Under the pieces are notes generated by a model. It did no database searches. It saw only the letters and a program-made list of their open reading frames with translations, and had not been told where the DNA came from. The position numbers were made by a program, and so were the translations under genes. Source: Salmonella enterica subsp. houtenae serovar Houten (GTDB lineage Bacteria > Pseudomonadota > Gammaproteobacteria > Enterobacterales > Enterobacteriaceae). Taken from it: a stretch of DNA of 64,000 nt. The stretch covers positions 3,162,001 through 3,226,000 of the forward strand of contig LS483478.1 in assembly GCA_900478215.1 (NCBI GenBank), in the 5' to 3' direction. Shown here in pieces: positions 7,766 through 17,285 of this stretch (position 1 is the first letter of the stretch; every line of letters starts with the position of its first letter).

Positions 7766-9187
7766 TTACGCCCCTTTTCTCGCTGCCTCATAGGCGGAAA
7801 GCGTCGCGATTCTCGCCTGTTTGTGATCCACAATGGGCCGAGGATAATCAAGCACGACTCCCGCTTTTTCCGCCCACCGCCACGGCTGGTGAATCGCTTT
7901 TCCAGGGAGATCGCGTAATGCCGGTAGCCACTGGCGGATAAATTCGCCGTCGCGATCGAACCTCTCCCCCTGAGTCGTGGGATTAAAAATACGAAAATAA
8001 GGCGCGGCATCAGTACCGGTTGAGGCGGCCCACTGCCAGCCGCCATTATTGGCGGCAAGATCGCCATCAATGAGCTGCGACATGAAATAGCGCTCACCCA
8101 GCCGCCAGTCAATCAGCAGATCTTTCACCAGAAAGCTGGCAGTAATCATGCGTAAACGGTTATGCATCCAGCCCGTCGCGTTAAGCTGGCGCATCGCCGC
8201 ATCGACAATCGGATAACCGGTTTCGCCTTTCTGCCATGCCTGAAGATAATGTGGGTTCTCCTGCCACGTGACGCGTTTTGTCCAGCGGATAAACGGCTGG
8301 TGTTTGCACAATGCCGGATACCAGGTCATTAAATGACGGTAAAATTCCCGCCAGATGAGTTCATTCAACCAGACGCTTCCCGGTCCGCCGTCCAGCGCCT
8401 GCGGCTGCTCCGCCAGTAATCGGTGCAGGCACTGTCGCGGCGACAGGCCACCAGTCGCCAGGCTGGCGGAAAGCCGACTGGTGCCTTCAACCGCAGGGAA
8501 ATCGCGCCGTGGCTCATACCCGGCTGCGCCCTGCGCGCAAAACTGACGTAACTGCGCGATGACCGCGTTTTCTTCAACCGGGAAAAACGCGGCGTCAAAC
8601 GCCTGTTGCGGGTAGTTAAGCGAGACTGGCGTTAAGGGTGTAGAAAGCGCGCCGCTCACCCGGGTCTTCGGGGCCGGAACGCACGGCGGGATATCCTCTT
8701 TTAGCCGTTTCAACCAGGCGTTTTTAAACGGCGTAAAAACTTTATACATTTCATGATTGCCGGTCATCACCGCGCCGGGCGCCAGAATCACGCTATCGTC
8801 AAAGCCTTCGCAGATGACAGATTGCAGCGTTTTTTCCACCGCCGCATCACGCTGACGCTCGTTAATCTCATACTGATAGTTATAAAACAGATGGCTGACG
8901 TCATGCTGTCGGCAAACGTTTTTGACCGTCTCAATACTGGCGTTAAAATCCGCGACTTCATAAAACAGCAGCGGGATGCCTTTTCCGGCAAGCGCCACCT
9001 GTAGCCCGTTAAGTTGCACGCTGATAAACGCCGCCTGACGCGGCGCCATATCATGATCCCGCCACTGCGCGGGGGTGGAAATATAAAGCGCCAGCACCCG
9101 CGCGGATGCATCGCGGCAGGCGGCGGCCAGCGCGAGATTATCCTGTAAACGCAGATCGCGCCTGAACCAGACTAAATGGGTGGGCAT
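7766..9187 (-). CDS. phrB: deoxyribodipyrimidine photolyase (CPD photolyase)
   Basis: The enzyme splits UV-induced cyclobutane pyrimidine dimers using light, with FAD and an MTHF antenna. The protein is 473 residues, the E. coli size. The N-terminal photolyase domain starts THLVWFRRDLRLQDN. The FAD-binding domain carries TGYPIVDAAMRQLNATGWMH, NRLRM and the region DGDLAANNGGWQWAASTGTD. ATG 9187 is preceded by AGGAGT, and the frame upstream of it is not conserved. E. coli has ybgA directly upstream of phr; here the DUF2931-type gene takes that place. Confidence 0.95.
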   Translation of the reverse strand: MPTHLVWFRRDLRLQDNLALAAACRDASARVLALYISTPAQWRDHDMAPRQAAFISVQLNGLQVALAGKGIPLLFYEVADFNASIETVKNVCRQHDVSHLFYNYQYEINERQRDAAVEKTLQSVICEGFDDSVILAPGAVMTGNHEMYKVFTPFKNAWLKRLKEDIPPCVPAPKTRVSGALSTPLTPVSLNYPQQAFDAAFFPVEENAVIAQLRQFCAQGAAGYEPRRDFPAVEGTSRLSASLATGGLSPRQCLHRLLAEQPQALDGGPGSVWLNELIWREFYRHLMTWYPALCKHQPFIRWTKRVTWQENPHYLQAWQKGETGYPIVDAAMRQLNATGWMHNRLRMITASFLVKDLLIDWRLGERYFMSQLIDGDLAANNGGWQWAASTGTDAAPYFRIFNPTTQGERFDRDGEFIRQWLPALRDLPGKAIHQPWRWAEKAGVVLDYPRPIVDHKQARIATLSAYEAARKGA

Positions 9188-9297
9188 ACAACTCCTGAAA
9201 GATGAAACATCACGGCAGAATAGCGTTAAACAGTGTAGCCCCTGTCGCATAAAAAAACCGCCAGCGGCTGACGGTTTTTCAGATGCGCCCATTCCCC

Positions 9298-9960
9298 TTA
9301 CCAGTTGCCGTAAGGATATTTTTTATCTTTGATAAAATTAAGGATGTAATCGTTATACCCACCGCTAAAACTATGGTTGGTAATTTTTTTGCACATCGCC
9401 AGTTTTTCACCGGATACCGTCTCGACCAGAATATCTTTATCCTCCGTTAATCGCGTGTTGGGCTTTTTAGTGTTCTCCAACCAGACTCGCACCCTGCCTT
9501 CCGGCGCCAGACCGATTAGCAGATAACGGTGGTACTCCTGTACGCCGGCATCCCGTAGCGACGGGTAAGGGGTCAGCATCATTTCCCAGACCGGATAACC
9601 AAACGTTATCCACGTCTCATACACTTTTTTATCGATTATCGAATCCCAGCAGAAATGCATAGCCTGCGGAGGATTTTTGGCCTTATTGAAATCTGAATGG
9701 ATACCCATCACCTCTTCATTCCATTTTCCAACACTGGCTGAACTGGCGTTTGTACTTCCCAGCATCCTGTACCGATACAGGATCCCATCCGTATCCAGCA
9801 ATTCCACATAGGTCACATCTGCTGGCAACGCATTTGGATAAAGGAAATTGAAATACCACTCATCGTAGGGGGCAAGTAGCGAAGTTAGCTCTTTACTGGT
9901 TGCGGTAACCGACAGCCCCAGCAAACCGCCCAGCAGTAACAACCTGAAATTACGCGTCAT
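9298..9960 (-). CDS. DUF2931-like exported protein, probable immunity protein of the adjacent T6SS effector
   Basis: The 220-residue protein has an N-terminal signal sequence (FRLLLLGGLLGLSVTATS), then a soluble domain beginning YDEWYFNFLYPNALPADVTYVEL that resembles DUF2931. Members of that family are often found beside type VI phospholipase effectors. Its ATG overlaps the stop of the upstream effector gene as ATGA (9957-9960), indicating translational coupling. Most immunity proteins against periplasmic phospholipases are lipoproteins or periplasmic. Here the signal has no lipobox cysteine, so a soluble periplasmic form is more likely. The export signal and overlap are seen; the immunity role is inferred. 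Confidence 0.6.
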   Translation of the reverse strand: MTRNFRLLLLGGLLGLSVTATSKELTSLLAPYDEWYFNFLYPNALPADVTYVELLDTDGILYRYRMLGSTNASSASVGKWNEEVMGIHSDFNKAKNPPQAMHFCWDSIIDKKVYETWITFGYPVWEMMLTPYPSLRDAGVQEYHRYLLIGLAPEGRVRVWLENTKKPNTRLTEDKDILVETVSGEKLAMCKKITNHSFSGGYNDYILNFIKDKKYPYGNW

Positions 9961-11951
9961 TTTTGAGGCTCCCCTGCCATGTCATAAACGGTCCGGGTCC
10001 AGTTTTCATCCGGCCGGTTAACAAAACTAAATGTCTCAGAAGACGAGACTGCAGAGGAAATATTATTTTTCAGATGATAATCAACGGTATTCCAGTTGGC
10101 CGAACAGTGAATATACTTGCCGATAAGTTTCAACTCATCTGAAGAAAACTGGAGTGAATGAGTTCCATAAAAGGCATTTTTTGCCTGCGATATGGCTTTC
10201 TGGCATATTGCATCCAGTTCCGTCGGCCAAGAATAATCATTATTCTCCTGCATAGCATCAAACACAACGCCAGCCTCTTTGACGACCTTATACATCACCC
10301 GAAGGGCAACTTTAGACCAGTCATTGCTGACGATTCGCTGGAAGGTGACCGCGGCGGCTACGCGCTTTTTCGCATTGCCAAGGTGATCCGGCGATACCCT
10401 TTCATCCGTATTGGTCTCGATCTTCATAACGCCTGACGGCAACATGGGCGCCAGCGCAGAGTAATGCGGCAAAGTGTCTGCCTGCTGGACCGCCTTCTGA
10501 TAGACGCCGGTCGCCTCTGTCGGCACGTCGGCTAATACGGTTTCCACGGCGGGCCGACTCAAAAAAAGGTATTCCTCTTCCTGCGGGTTATACCCCCCGC
10601 CAATATCGGCATGTGCCCCCGGTAAGCTTAATTCAGGCCATTGCTCTTTTACGCTATTGAGGCAAAAGTTATAACGACACTCGTGCATCGCCGTCAGGTG
10701 AAAAACCTGTTTTGCCACCCTCGGCGGTAAACCTATTTTAACCGACAGATTATTACCGTCATGGGGGTCAAGACCGTCCAGTATTCCCCCCACGGCGGTG
10801 ACGGTGTCGAAAAGGCCTAAAAATTGTACCTCACCTGCCGGTTTCCCTTGTTATTCAATGGGATGAAGAGCGGTTGCGATCGTCCTGACCAGCACAGGAT
10901 CTTGCTCAAAGACGCGGTTGGCAAAGTGGCGGGCGGCAGCGGCGCCGCGGCTGAACCCAAAGACATCAAACTGCAAATGCGCGATCGTAATGTCTTTGCT
11001 CTGAAGAGCGCCAGTGACTTCCGTCAGTATCCTGCGCAGTTGAACCACCGCGCGATCGGTTTTGGCGATAACCCCGGTATCGTTATTTCCCAGCCCCATC
11101 CCCCACAGAGAATCGGCTTTGTTATTCTCGGTGCCAATACCTTCGATATAGATATCGCGTTGAATATTCTTTATCCCATCTTTAAGCTCTGGTTCTTTAT
11201 GATACAACTTATTCAACCAGTAAATATTCGTATAATAATTCAGATAACTGCCTGCTTCCGCTCCGTCAAAACCCGCTTTCTTTATGCAACGCTGGTTAAA
11301 CTCCGTTAACGTCCGCACATCAAGCCCATAGTTGTCTGGGTTGCATTTCTGCATCCGTAAGTTCGTGTTGAGCAGGTTATTCCCCGTACCATCAAAGAAA
11401 ATGCCGATGGTTAAGACAATTTCTCGTTTTTTTGCAGGGATATCAGGTGGTTCGACCACGGGAAGGGTTACCGGAAAGAGTCGATTGTAGTTTTCTGGCG
11501 TTAACAGGACACTGTATTCCGTATTGGCTATCAGATGTGTTGAGCGGATATAATCATAATGTATTGTGATAAATTCTTCAGGTATTCCCTCTGTTCGGGA
11601 ATGCATTGAGTATGCTGTAATACCCGCTCCGCGAACCTCAATATGATAATATTTCTCCCACCTTCCCCAGCGGTTAATACGATAAAAGCTAAAATCCAGT
11701 GAGCAACGCTCATTGTTATTTATCGCCTGGGTAAACAGCGGCGAGCTTTTATCAATCGGCTTACAAAAGCGAATCCCATGATGGTTGACGCCGCCCACAG
11801 TACTGCTGACCAGCGCCTGCAGGCTGAAAACAAAAATTTCATTTTCATGTCCGGCCTGGTATCGATTGCCGACAGCGGGTTCACTGCTGCAACCTTCGGA
11901 TATCATCCCCTGACGTTCGCCGACAATTTTTAAATAAATAATATCGCCCAT
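9957..11951 (-). pseudogene. Hcp-DUF2235 fusion: type VI secretion phospholipase-type effector with an in-frame ochre codon
   Basis: From ATG 11951 the frame encodes an Hcp domain over roughly residues 1-165 (GDIIYLKIVGERQG, GNRYQAGHENEIFVFSL and KPIDKSSPLFTQAINNN are Hcp-tube signatures). A DUF2235 alpha/beta-hydrolase domain begins near residue 183 (LTIGIFFDGTGNN), with the nucleophile elbow GFSRG at Ser334. After codon 366 comes TAA (10853-10851). The same frame then continues unbroken with EVQFLGLFDTVTAVGG and PGAHADIGGGYNP, which carry the likely catalytic Asp and His, to 9957: about 664 codons. Without readthrough, the product ends before the triad is complete. The fusion should load the lipase directly into the Hcp tube. 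No T6SS structural genes are in the window. Confidence 0.75.
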
Positions 11952-12266
11952 ATATATTTGCCATTTTTATGCTTTACGCGAATATAGTAAAGGGAAATAT
12001 AAAAAATCTGGATAAATTTTATTTAGCAATAAAAGCGTCTTTTGCAAAAGAATAGTCGACTATCTTCCCGTCCTGATAATTTAGCAAATCTTATATGTCC
12101 TATAAATAATTTGAGTTGCAGGACAAAGCGCCAACGCGTTTAGCAACGTAAAGCAGTTGCTCTGAAATTTTCTCTGCTTTTCCCTACCGTATTAACATAA
12201 TACCTGCAATACCCAAAACCGCTGCTGCGGTATTTGAACCTGAGATCTCCGGATTGCTCACAGACA
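11952..12266. other. non-coding gap upstream of the Hcp-effector gene
   Basis: This stretch between the effector start and the ybfA terminator is AT-rich near the effector (11960-12110) and should hold its promoter on the minus strand, but I could not choose a convincing -35/-10 pair. No ORF with a ribosome site and no repeat was seen. Confidence 0.4.
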
Positions 12267-12296
12267 AAAACCGCCAGTGTGGCGGCTGGCGGTTTT
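12267..12296 (-). terminator. terminator of ybfA
   Basis: An 11-bp stem (AAAACCGCCAG / CTGGCGGTTTT) with an 8-base loop lies 15 bases after the ybfA stop. It ends in a T-run on the minus strand and could act in both directions. Confidence 0.75.
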
Positions 12297-12311
12297 GCAG
12301 GCAGGTCGTGA

Positions 12312-12518
12312 TTAATAAAAGTCGCAAGTGGCTTTTTCAGCCTGCGCCATCCACACCGGTTTATCACTGGTTTTCGACCAGACGCGGTGCAGATAACTAT
12401 AAAAACGCGCGCGGTCTTTCCAGAAGAGCATCACCGGCAACGCCAGCACACCTGCGGTCACCGCGAAAGCACGACGGACAAAAATGACATGCGCCGGATA
12501 GTCTTTATAGTGTTCCAT
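12312..12518 (-). CDS. ybfA: YbfA family small protein
   Basis: This 68-residue protein matches E. coli YbfA closely in its second half (MLFWKDRARFYSYLHRVW). It has one hydrophobic segment (FAVTAGVLALPVMLFW), so it is probably an inner membrane protein. The ATG at 12518 follows a purine-rich GGGGGG stretch. It is divergent from kdpF, as in E. coli. Function unknown. Confidence 0.9.
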   Translation of the reverse strand: MEHYKDYPAHVIFVRRAFAVTAGVLALPVMLFWKDRARFYSYLHRVWSKTSDKPVWMAQAEKATCDFY

Positions 12519-12752
12519 ACGTTTCCCCCCTTTATACCGACGCTACCCGCCTCGGTATAGATTGAATCGGTGAATAGCACCGAAAAATTAAACCTCGTTA
12601 CCTGATTAAAATAGTACCGCTTTCGGTGTAATTTTACTACTCATCCGACCACTTATTTTCACGTTTTTCCAGCAAATTTACATTTAAAGCGTAAATTAGT
12701 TACAAAAAAGTTAAATTAATACTAACCATTAGTTAAATAATGGTCTTTGCCA

Positions 12753-12770
12753 TTTTTATACTTTTTTTAC
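12753..12770 (+). promoter_or_regulatory. KdpE-binding box of the kdp promoter
   Basis: The T-rich element TTTTTATACTTTTTTTAC, about 85 bases before kdpF, matches the E. coli KdpE operator upstream of kdpFABC. Phosphorylated KdpE binds it when external K+ is limiting. The divergent ybfA-kdpF gap is otherwise AT-rich, with no other site I can name. Confidence 0.75.
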
Positions 12771-12854
12771 ACTCCGCCCGCCAATTTTTGCGAAATCTTT
12801 GCAGCCAAAAAATTACCTTTCTCAGGAGTAAAACAATGCCACTGGAGGTGCTCT

Positions 12855-12944
12855 GTGAGTGCAGGCGTGATAACCGGCATCGTGCTGGTCTTCTTACTTT
12901 TGGGGTATCTGGTCTATGCCCTGATTAATGCGGAGGCGTTCTGA
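12855..12944 (+). CDS. kdpF: K+-transporting ATPase accessory subunit KdpF
   Basis: A 29-residue single-span membrane peptide starts with GTG at 12855 behind CTGGAGGTG. Its sequence (SAGVITGIVLVFLLLGYLVY then ALINAEAF) is nearly that of E. coli KdpF, which stabilises the KdpFABC complex in the inner membrane. Its TGA overlaps the kdpA ATG by 1 base. It is too short for usual ORF thresholds in its true frame length but is unmistakable. Confidence 0.93.
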   Translation: MSAGVITGIVLVFLLLGYLVYALINAEAF

Positions 12945-14623
12945 TGGCCGCGCAAGGATTTTTACTGATCGCCAGTTTTTTACTGATCTTATTTGTGCTG
13001 GCGAAACCATTGGGTTCGGGCCTGGCAAGGCTCATCGCCGCCGTTCCGTTGCCAGGCGTGACTGGCGTTGAGCGTATCCTCTGGCGCACGCTTGGCATTA
13101 CCGACCACGAGATGAACTGGCGTCAGTATTTACTGGCGCTACTGACGCTCAATCTGCTGGGACTGGGCATCCTGTTTTGCCTGCTATTCTGGCAGGAGTG
13201 GCTGCCCTTAAATCCGCAGCGGCTACCGGGGCTGTCCTGGGATCTGGCGCTGAATACCGCCGTCAGCTTTGTCACCAATACCAACTGGCAAGCCTACAGC
13301 GGCGAAAGCACGCTGAGCTACTTTAGCCAGATGGCGGGGCTGACGGTGCAAAATTTCCTGTCGGCGGCGACCGGGATTGCGGTGGTTTTTGCGCTTATCC
13401 GCGCCTTTACGCGCCAGAATGTGCACACGCTGGGTAATGCCTGGCAAGATCTGGTACGCATTACGCTATGGATATTATTTCCTGTCGCGTTAATTATCGC
13501 GCTGTTTTTTATCCAACAAGGCGTACCGCAAAACCTGTCGGCTTATCAGCCCATCACCACTCTTGAAGGCGCTAAACAACTCTTGCCGATGGGTCCGGTT
13601 GCTTCGCAGGAGGCGATCAAAATGCTTGGCACCAACGGCGGCGGTTTCTTTAACGCCAACTCTTCGCATCCGTTCGAAAACCCCACCGCGCTGACTAATA
13701 TGGCGCAAATGCTGGCGATATTTTTGATCCCCGCCGCGCTCTGTTTCGCCTTTGGCGAAGCGACGGGCGATCGCCGTCAGGGACGCGCGCTACTGTGGGC
13801 AATGTCACTCATTTTTGTTGTCTGCGTGGCGGTAGTGATGTGGGCGGAAGTACAGGGAAATCCACACCTGTTGGCTGCGGGCGCGGACAGTAGCGTCAAT
13901 ATGGAAGGTAAAGAAACGCGCTTTGGCGTGCTGGCCAGCAGCATGTTTGCCGTCGTCACTACCGCGGCGTCCTGCGGGGCGGTAGATGCCATGCACGACT
14001 CGTTTACCGCACTGGGCGGGATGGTGCCGATGTGGCTGATGCAAATTGGCGAAGTGGTCTTCGGCGGCGTTGGTTCAGGCCTGTACGGTATGTTGCTGTT
14101 TGTCCTGCTGGCGGTGTTCATCGCCGGGCTGATGATTGGCCGCACGCCGGAATATCTGGGGAAAAAAATCGACGTGCGCGAAATGAAGATGACCGCGCTG
14201 GCGATTCTGGTCACGCCGATGCTGGTTTTGTTGGGGTCGGCGCTGGCGATGATGACGGATGCCGGGCGCAGCGCAATGCTGAACCCTGGCCCGCACGGCT
14301 TTAGCGAAGTGCTATATGCCCTCTCCTCTGCCGCCAATAACAACGGTAGCGCCTTTGCTGGTCTGAGCGCTAACTCGCCTTTCTGGAACGGTCTGCTGGC
14401 ATTCTGCATGTTCGTCGGACGCTTCGGCGTGATTATTCCCGTCATGGCCATCGCCGGCTCTCTGGTCAGTAAAAAAGTCCAACCGGCCAGTCCAGGAACG
14501 CTGGCAACCCACGGCGCGCTATTTATTGGACTGCTCATCGGCACGGTACTGCTGGTCGGCGCGCTGACGTTTATTCCAGCCCTGGCGCTTGGCCCGGTAG
14601 CGGAACATTTCTCTTTACCTTGA
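12944..14623 (+). CDS. kdpA: K+-transporting ATPase subunit KdpA (channel-like)
   Basis: KdpA is the K+-selecting subunit of KdpFABC, related to the SKT/Trk/Ktr transporters. It has 559 residues and about ten membrane helices, with four pore loops. Selectivity-filter stretches are visible as TNTNWQAYSGE, LGTNGGGFFNANS, AASCGAVD and SANNNGSAFAG. It starts at ATG 12944, overlapping kdpF, and ends overlapping the extended frame of kdpB. It is induced with the operon by KdpDE at low K+. Confidence 0.97.
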   Translation: MAAQGFLLIASFLLILFVLAKPLGSGLARLIAAVPLPGVTGVERILWRTLGITDHEMNWRQYLLALLTLNLLGLGILFCLLFWQEWLPLNPQRLPGLSWDLALNTAVSFVTNTNWQAYSGESTLSYFSQMAGLTVQNFLSAATGIAVVFALIRAFTRQNVHTLGNAWQDLVRITLWILFPVALIIALFFIQQGVPQNLSAYQPITTLEGAKQLLPMGPVASQEAIKMLGTNGGGFFNANSSHPFENPTALTNMAQMLAIFLIPAALCFAFGEATGDRRQGRALLWAMSLIFVVCVAVVMWAEVQGNPHLLAAGADSSVNMEGKETRFGVLASSMFAVVTTAASCGAVDAMHDSFTALGGMVPMWLMQIGEVVFGGVGSGLYGMLLFVLLAVFIAGLMIGRTPEYLGKKIDVREMKMTALAILVTPMLVLLGSALAMMTDAGRSAMLNPGPHGFSEVLYALSSAANNNGSAFAGLSANSPFWNGLLAFCMFVGRFGVIIPVMAIAGSLVSKKVQPASPGTLATHGALFIGLLIGTVLLVGALTFIPALALGPVAEHFSLP

Positions 14624-14643
14624 GCGATGCGGAGTACATTAAT

Positions 14644-16692
14644 ATGAGTCGCAAGCAACTGGCGCTTTTTGAACCTGTTTTACTCGTACAGGCGCTAACG
14701 GATGCCGTAAAAAAATTAAGCCCGCGCGCCCAGTGGCGTAACCCGGTGATGTTTGTGGTCTGGGCAGGCAGCGTGCTAACTACCCTGTTAACGCTCGCTA
14801 TGGTAACAGGACAAATAGCGGGAAGCGCCTTGTTCACAGGGGGTATCAGCCTGTGGTTATGGTTCACCGTACTGTTCGCCAATTTTGCCGAAGCGCTGGC
14901 GGAAGGTCGCAGCAAAGCCCAGGCAAATAGTCTGAAAGGGGTAAAAAAGACCGCGTTCGCTCGCCGTCTGCGCGCCCCGCGCCATGATGCACAGGCGGAT
15001 AACGTGCCCGCCGCTGAACTGCGTAAAGGCGACATTGTGCTGGTTAAGGCGGGCGATATTATTCCCTGCGATGGCGAGGTCATCGAAGGCGGCGCCTCGG
15101 TGGATGAAAGCGCAATCACCGGTGAATCTGCACCCGTGATCCGCGAGTCCGGCGGCGATTTCGCCTCCGTCACCGGCGGCACGCGAGTGCTTTCCGACTG
15201 GCTGGTGATTGCCTGTAGTGTCAATCCGGGCGAAACCTTTCTTGACCGGATGATCGCGATGGTGGAAGGCGCGCAGCGGCGGAAAACGCCTAACGAGATT
15301 GCCCTGACGATTTTACTCATCGCCCTGACTATTGTCTTTTTACTGGCGACCGCTACCCTGTTGCCTTTCTCCGCCTGGGGCGGTAACGCGGTCAGCGTCA
15401 CGGTGTTAGTGGCGCTGCTGGTCTGTCTGATCCCCACCACCATCGGCGGGCTACTCTCCGCCATTGGCGTTGCCGGAATGAGTCGAATGCTGGGCGCGAA
15501 TGTGATCGCCACCAGCGGCCGCGCCGTAGAAGCCGCGGGCGATGTCGACGTGCTGCTGCTGGATAAAACCGGCACGATCACGCTCGGCAACCGCCAGGCG
15601 TCCGATTTTATTCCCGCCCGGGGGGTGGACGAACGCACGCTGGCCGACGCCGCGCAGCTCGCTTCGCTGGCCGACGAAACGCCGGAAGGCCGCAGTATTG
15701 TGATCCTCGCCAAACAGCGCTTTAACCTGCGCGAGCGCGATGTGCAGTCGCTTCATGCCACCTTTGTTCCGTTTACCGCGCAAAGCCGCATGAGTGGAAT
15801 TAATATCGATAACCGGATGATCCGTAAAGGATCGGTGGACGCGATTCGTCGTCATGTCGAGAGCAATGGCGGCCATTTTCCCGCCGATGTCGAACAAAAC
15901 GTCGAGAGCGTGGCGCGTCTTGGCGCGACGCCGCTGGTGGTAGTGGAAGGCGCGCGCGTACTGGGTGTTATCGCCCTCAAGGATATCGTTAAAGGCGGCA
16001 TTAAAGACCGCTTCGCCCAGCTACGAAAGATGGGCATTAAAACGGTGATGATCACTGGCGATAACCGCCTGACGGCGGCAGCGATTGCCGCCGAAGCCGG
16101 TGTAGACGATTTTCTTGCCGAAGCCACACCGGAAGCCAAGCTGGCGCTGATCCGTCAATATCAGGCGGAAGGACGGCTGGTCGCCATGACCGGCGACGGC
16201 ACTAACGATGCCCCGGCGCTGGCGCAGGCTGACGTCGCGGTGGCGATGAACTCCGGCACCCAGGCGGCAAAAGAAGCCGGTAATATGGTGGATCTGGACT
16301 CTAACCCGACCAAGTTGATTGAAGTGGTGCATATCGGTAAACAGATGCTGATGACGCGCGGCTCGCTCACCACCTTCAGTATCGCGAATGATGTAGCAAA
16401 ATATTTCGCCATTATTCCCGCCGCGTTTGCCGCTACCTACCCACAGCTAAACGCGCTCAACGTGATGGGGCTGCATTCGCCGAATTCCGCCATTCTGAGC
16501 GCGGTGATCTTTAACGCCCTGATTATTGTTTTCCTGATCCCGTTGGCATTAAAAGGCGTGAGTTATAAGCCGCTTTCCGCGTCGGCTATGCTGCGCCGTA
16601 ATTTATGGATCTATGGTCTGGGTGGTCTGGTGGTGCCGTTTATTGGCATCAAAGTCATTGATGTGCTGCTGACCCTGCTGGGTCTGGCGTGA
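14644..16692 (+). CDS. kdpB: K+-transporting P-type ATPase subunit KdpB
   Basis: This 682-residue P-type ATPase powers KdpFABC. Motifs are TGES (actuator domain, with the inhibitory Ser phosphorylated in E. coli), DKTGT with the phosphorylated Asp near residue 307, the KGSVDAIRR nucleotide-binding segment, and GDGTNDAPAL in the P domain. ATG 14644 gives the E. coli N-terminus MSRKQLALFEP; an in-frame start 24 bases earlier overlaps kdpA but is not conserved. It is followed by kdpC. Confidence 0.97.
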   Translation: MSRKQLALFEPVLLVQALTDAVKKLSPRAQWRNPVMFVVWAGSVLTTLLTLAMVTGQIAGSALFTGGISLWLWFTVLFANFAEALAEGRSKAQANSLKGVKKTAFARRLRAPRHDAQADNVPAAELRKGDIVLVKAGDIIPCDGEVIEGGASVDESAITGESAPVIRESGGDFASVTGGTRVLSDWLVIACSVNPGETFLDRMIAMVEGAQRRKTPNEIALTILLIALTIVFLLATATLLPFSAWGGNAVSVTVLVALLVCLIPTTIGGLLSAIGVAGMSRMLGANVIATSGRAVEAAGDVDVLLLDKTGTITLGNRQASDFIPARGVDERTLADAAQLASLADETPEGRSIVILAKQRFNLRERDVQSLHATFVPFTAQSRMSGINIDNRMIRKGSVDAIRRHVESNGGHFPADVEQNVESVARLGATPLVVVEGARVLGVIALKDIVKGGIKDRFAQLRKMGIKTVMITGDNRLTAAAIAAEAGVDDFLAEATPEAKLALIRQYQAEGRLVAMTGDGTNDAPALAQADVAVAMNSGTQAAKEAGNMVDLDSNPTKLIEVVHIGKQMLMTRGSLTTFSIANDVAKYFAIIPAAFAATYPQLNALNVMGLHSPNSAILSAVIFNALIIVFLIPLALKGVSYKPLSASAMLRRNLWIYGLGGLVVPFIGIKVIDVLLTLLGLA

Positions 16693-16700
16693 GGTGTATG

Positions 16701-17285
16701 ATGATCGGTTTACGTCCTGCTTTTTCGACACTGTTATTTCTGCTGTTATTGACTGGCGGCGTGTATCCGCTTCTGACCACGACGCTGGGGCAGTGGTGGT
16801 TTCCCTGGCAGGCTAATGGGTCGCTGATTCATGAAGGCAATGTGATTCGCGGCTCGGCGCTTATCGGTCAATCGTTTACCGCCGCGGGCTATTTTCATGG
16901 CCGGCCCTCCGCCACCGCCGATACGTCTTATAATCCACTGGCGTCGGGCGGAAGCAATCTGGCCGTCAGCAATCCCGAACTGGATGCGCAAATACAGGGC
17001 CGCGTCGCCGCGCTACGCGCCGCTAACCCTCAGGCGAGTTCTGCGGTTCCGGTTGAACTGGCGACAGCTTCAGCAAGCGGACTGGATAATAACCTGACGC
17101 CTGACGCCGCGGCATGGCAAATCCCCCGAGTGGCGACGGCTCGTCAGCTTCCCGTTGAACAGGTGGCGCAATTGGTTGCAGAATATACGCACAGGCCGCT
17201 GGCGCGCTTTCTTGGGCAACCGGTGGTGAATATTGTTGAGCTTAATCTGGCGCTGGATGCGCTACAGGGACACAGAGCGAAATGA
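16701..17285 (+). CDS. kdpC: K+-transporting ATPase subunit KdpC
   Basis: KdpC is the 194-residue periplasm-facing accessory subunit with one N-terminal membrane helix (FSTLLFLLLLTGGVYPLL). Conserved segments include FHGRPSATAD, SGGSNLAVSNPEL and GLDNNLTPDAA. Two tandem ATGs lie at 16698 and 16701 after GAGG; the second matches the E. coli N-terminus. Its end overlaps kdpD by 4 bases. Confidence 0.95.
   Translation: MIGLRPAFSTLLFLLLLTGGVYPLLTTTLGQWWFPWQANGSLIHEGNVIRGSALIGQSFTAAGYFHGRPSATADTSYNPLASGGSNLAVSNPELDAQIQGRVAALRAANPQASSAVPVELATASASGLDNNLTPDAAAWQIPRVATARQLPVEQVAQLVAEYTHRPLARFLGQPVVNIVELNLALDALQGHRAK

Noticed and set aside
10824..11309. 161-codon plus-strand frame over the Hcp-effector gene
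   Set aside because: It is antisense to the DUF2235 domain and spans the nonsense codon region without recognisable protein features.
12140..12367. 75-codon minus-strand frame beside ybfA
   Set aside because: It overlaps the ybfA coding end and its terminator and has no ribosome site.
13777..15713. Long minus-strand frames antisense to kdpA and kdpB (293 and 380 codons)
   Set aside because: They have Ser/Thr/Ala/Pro-rich shadow composition and no ribosome sites, and the plus strand encodes complete Kdp subunits.
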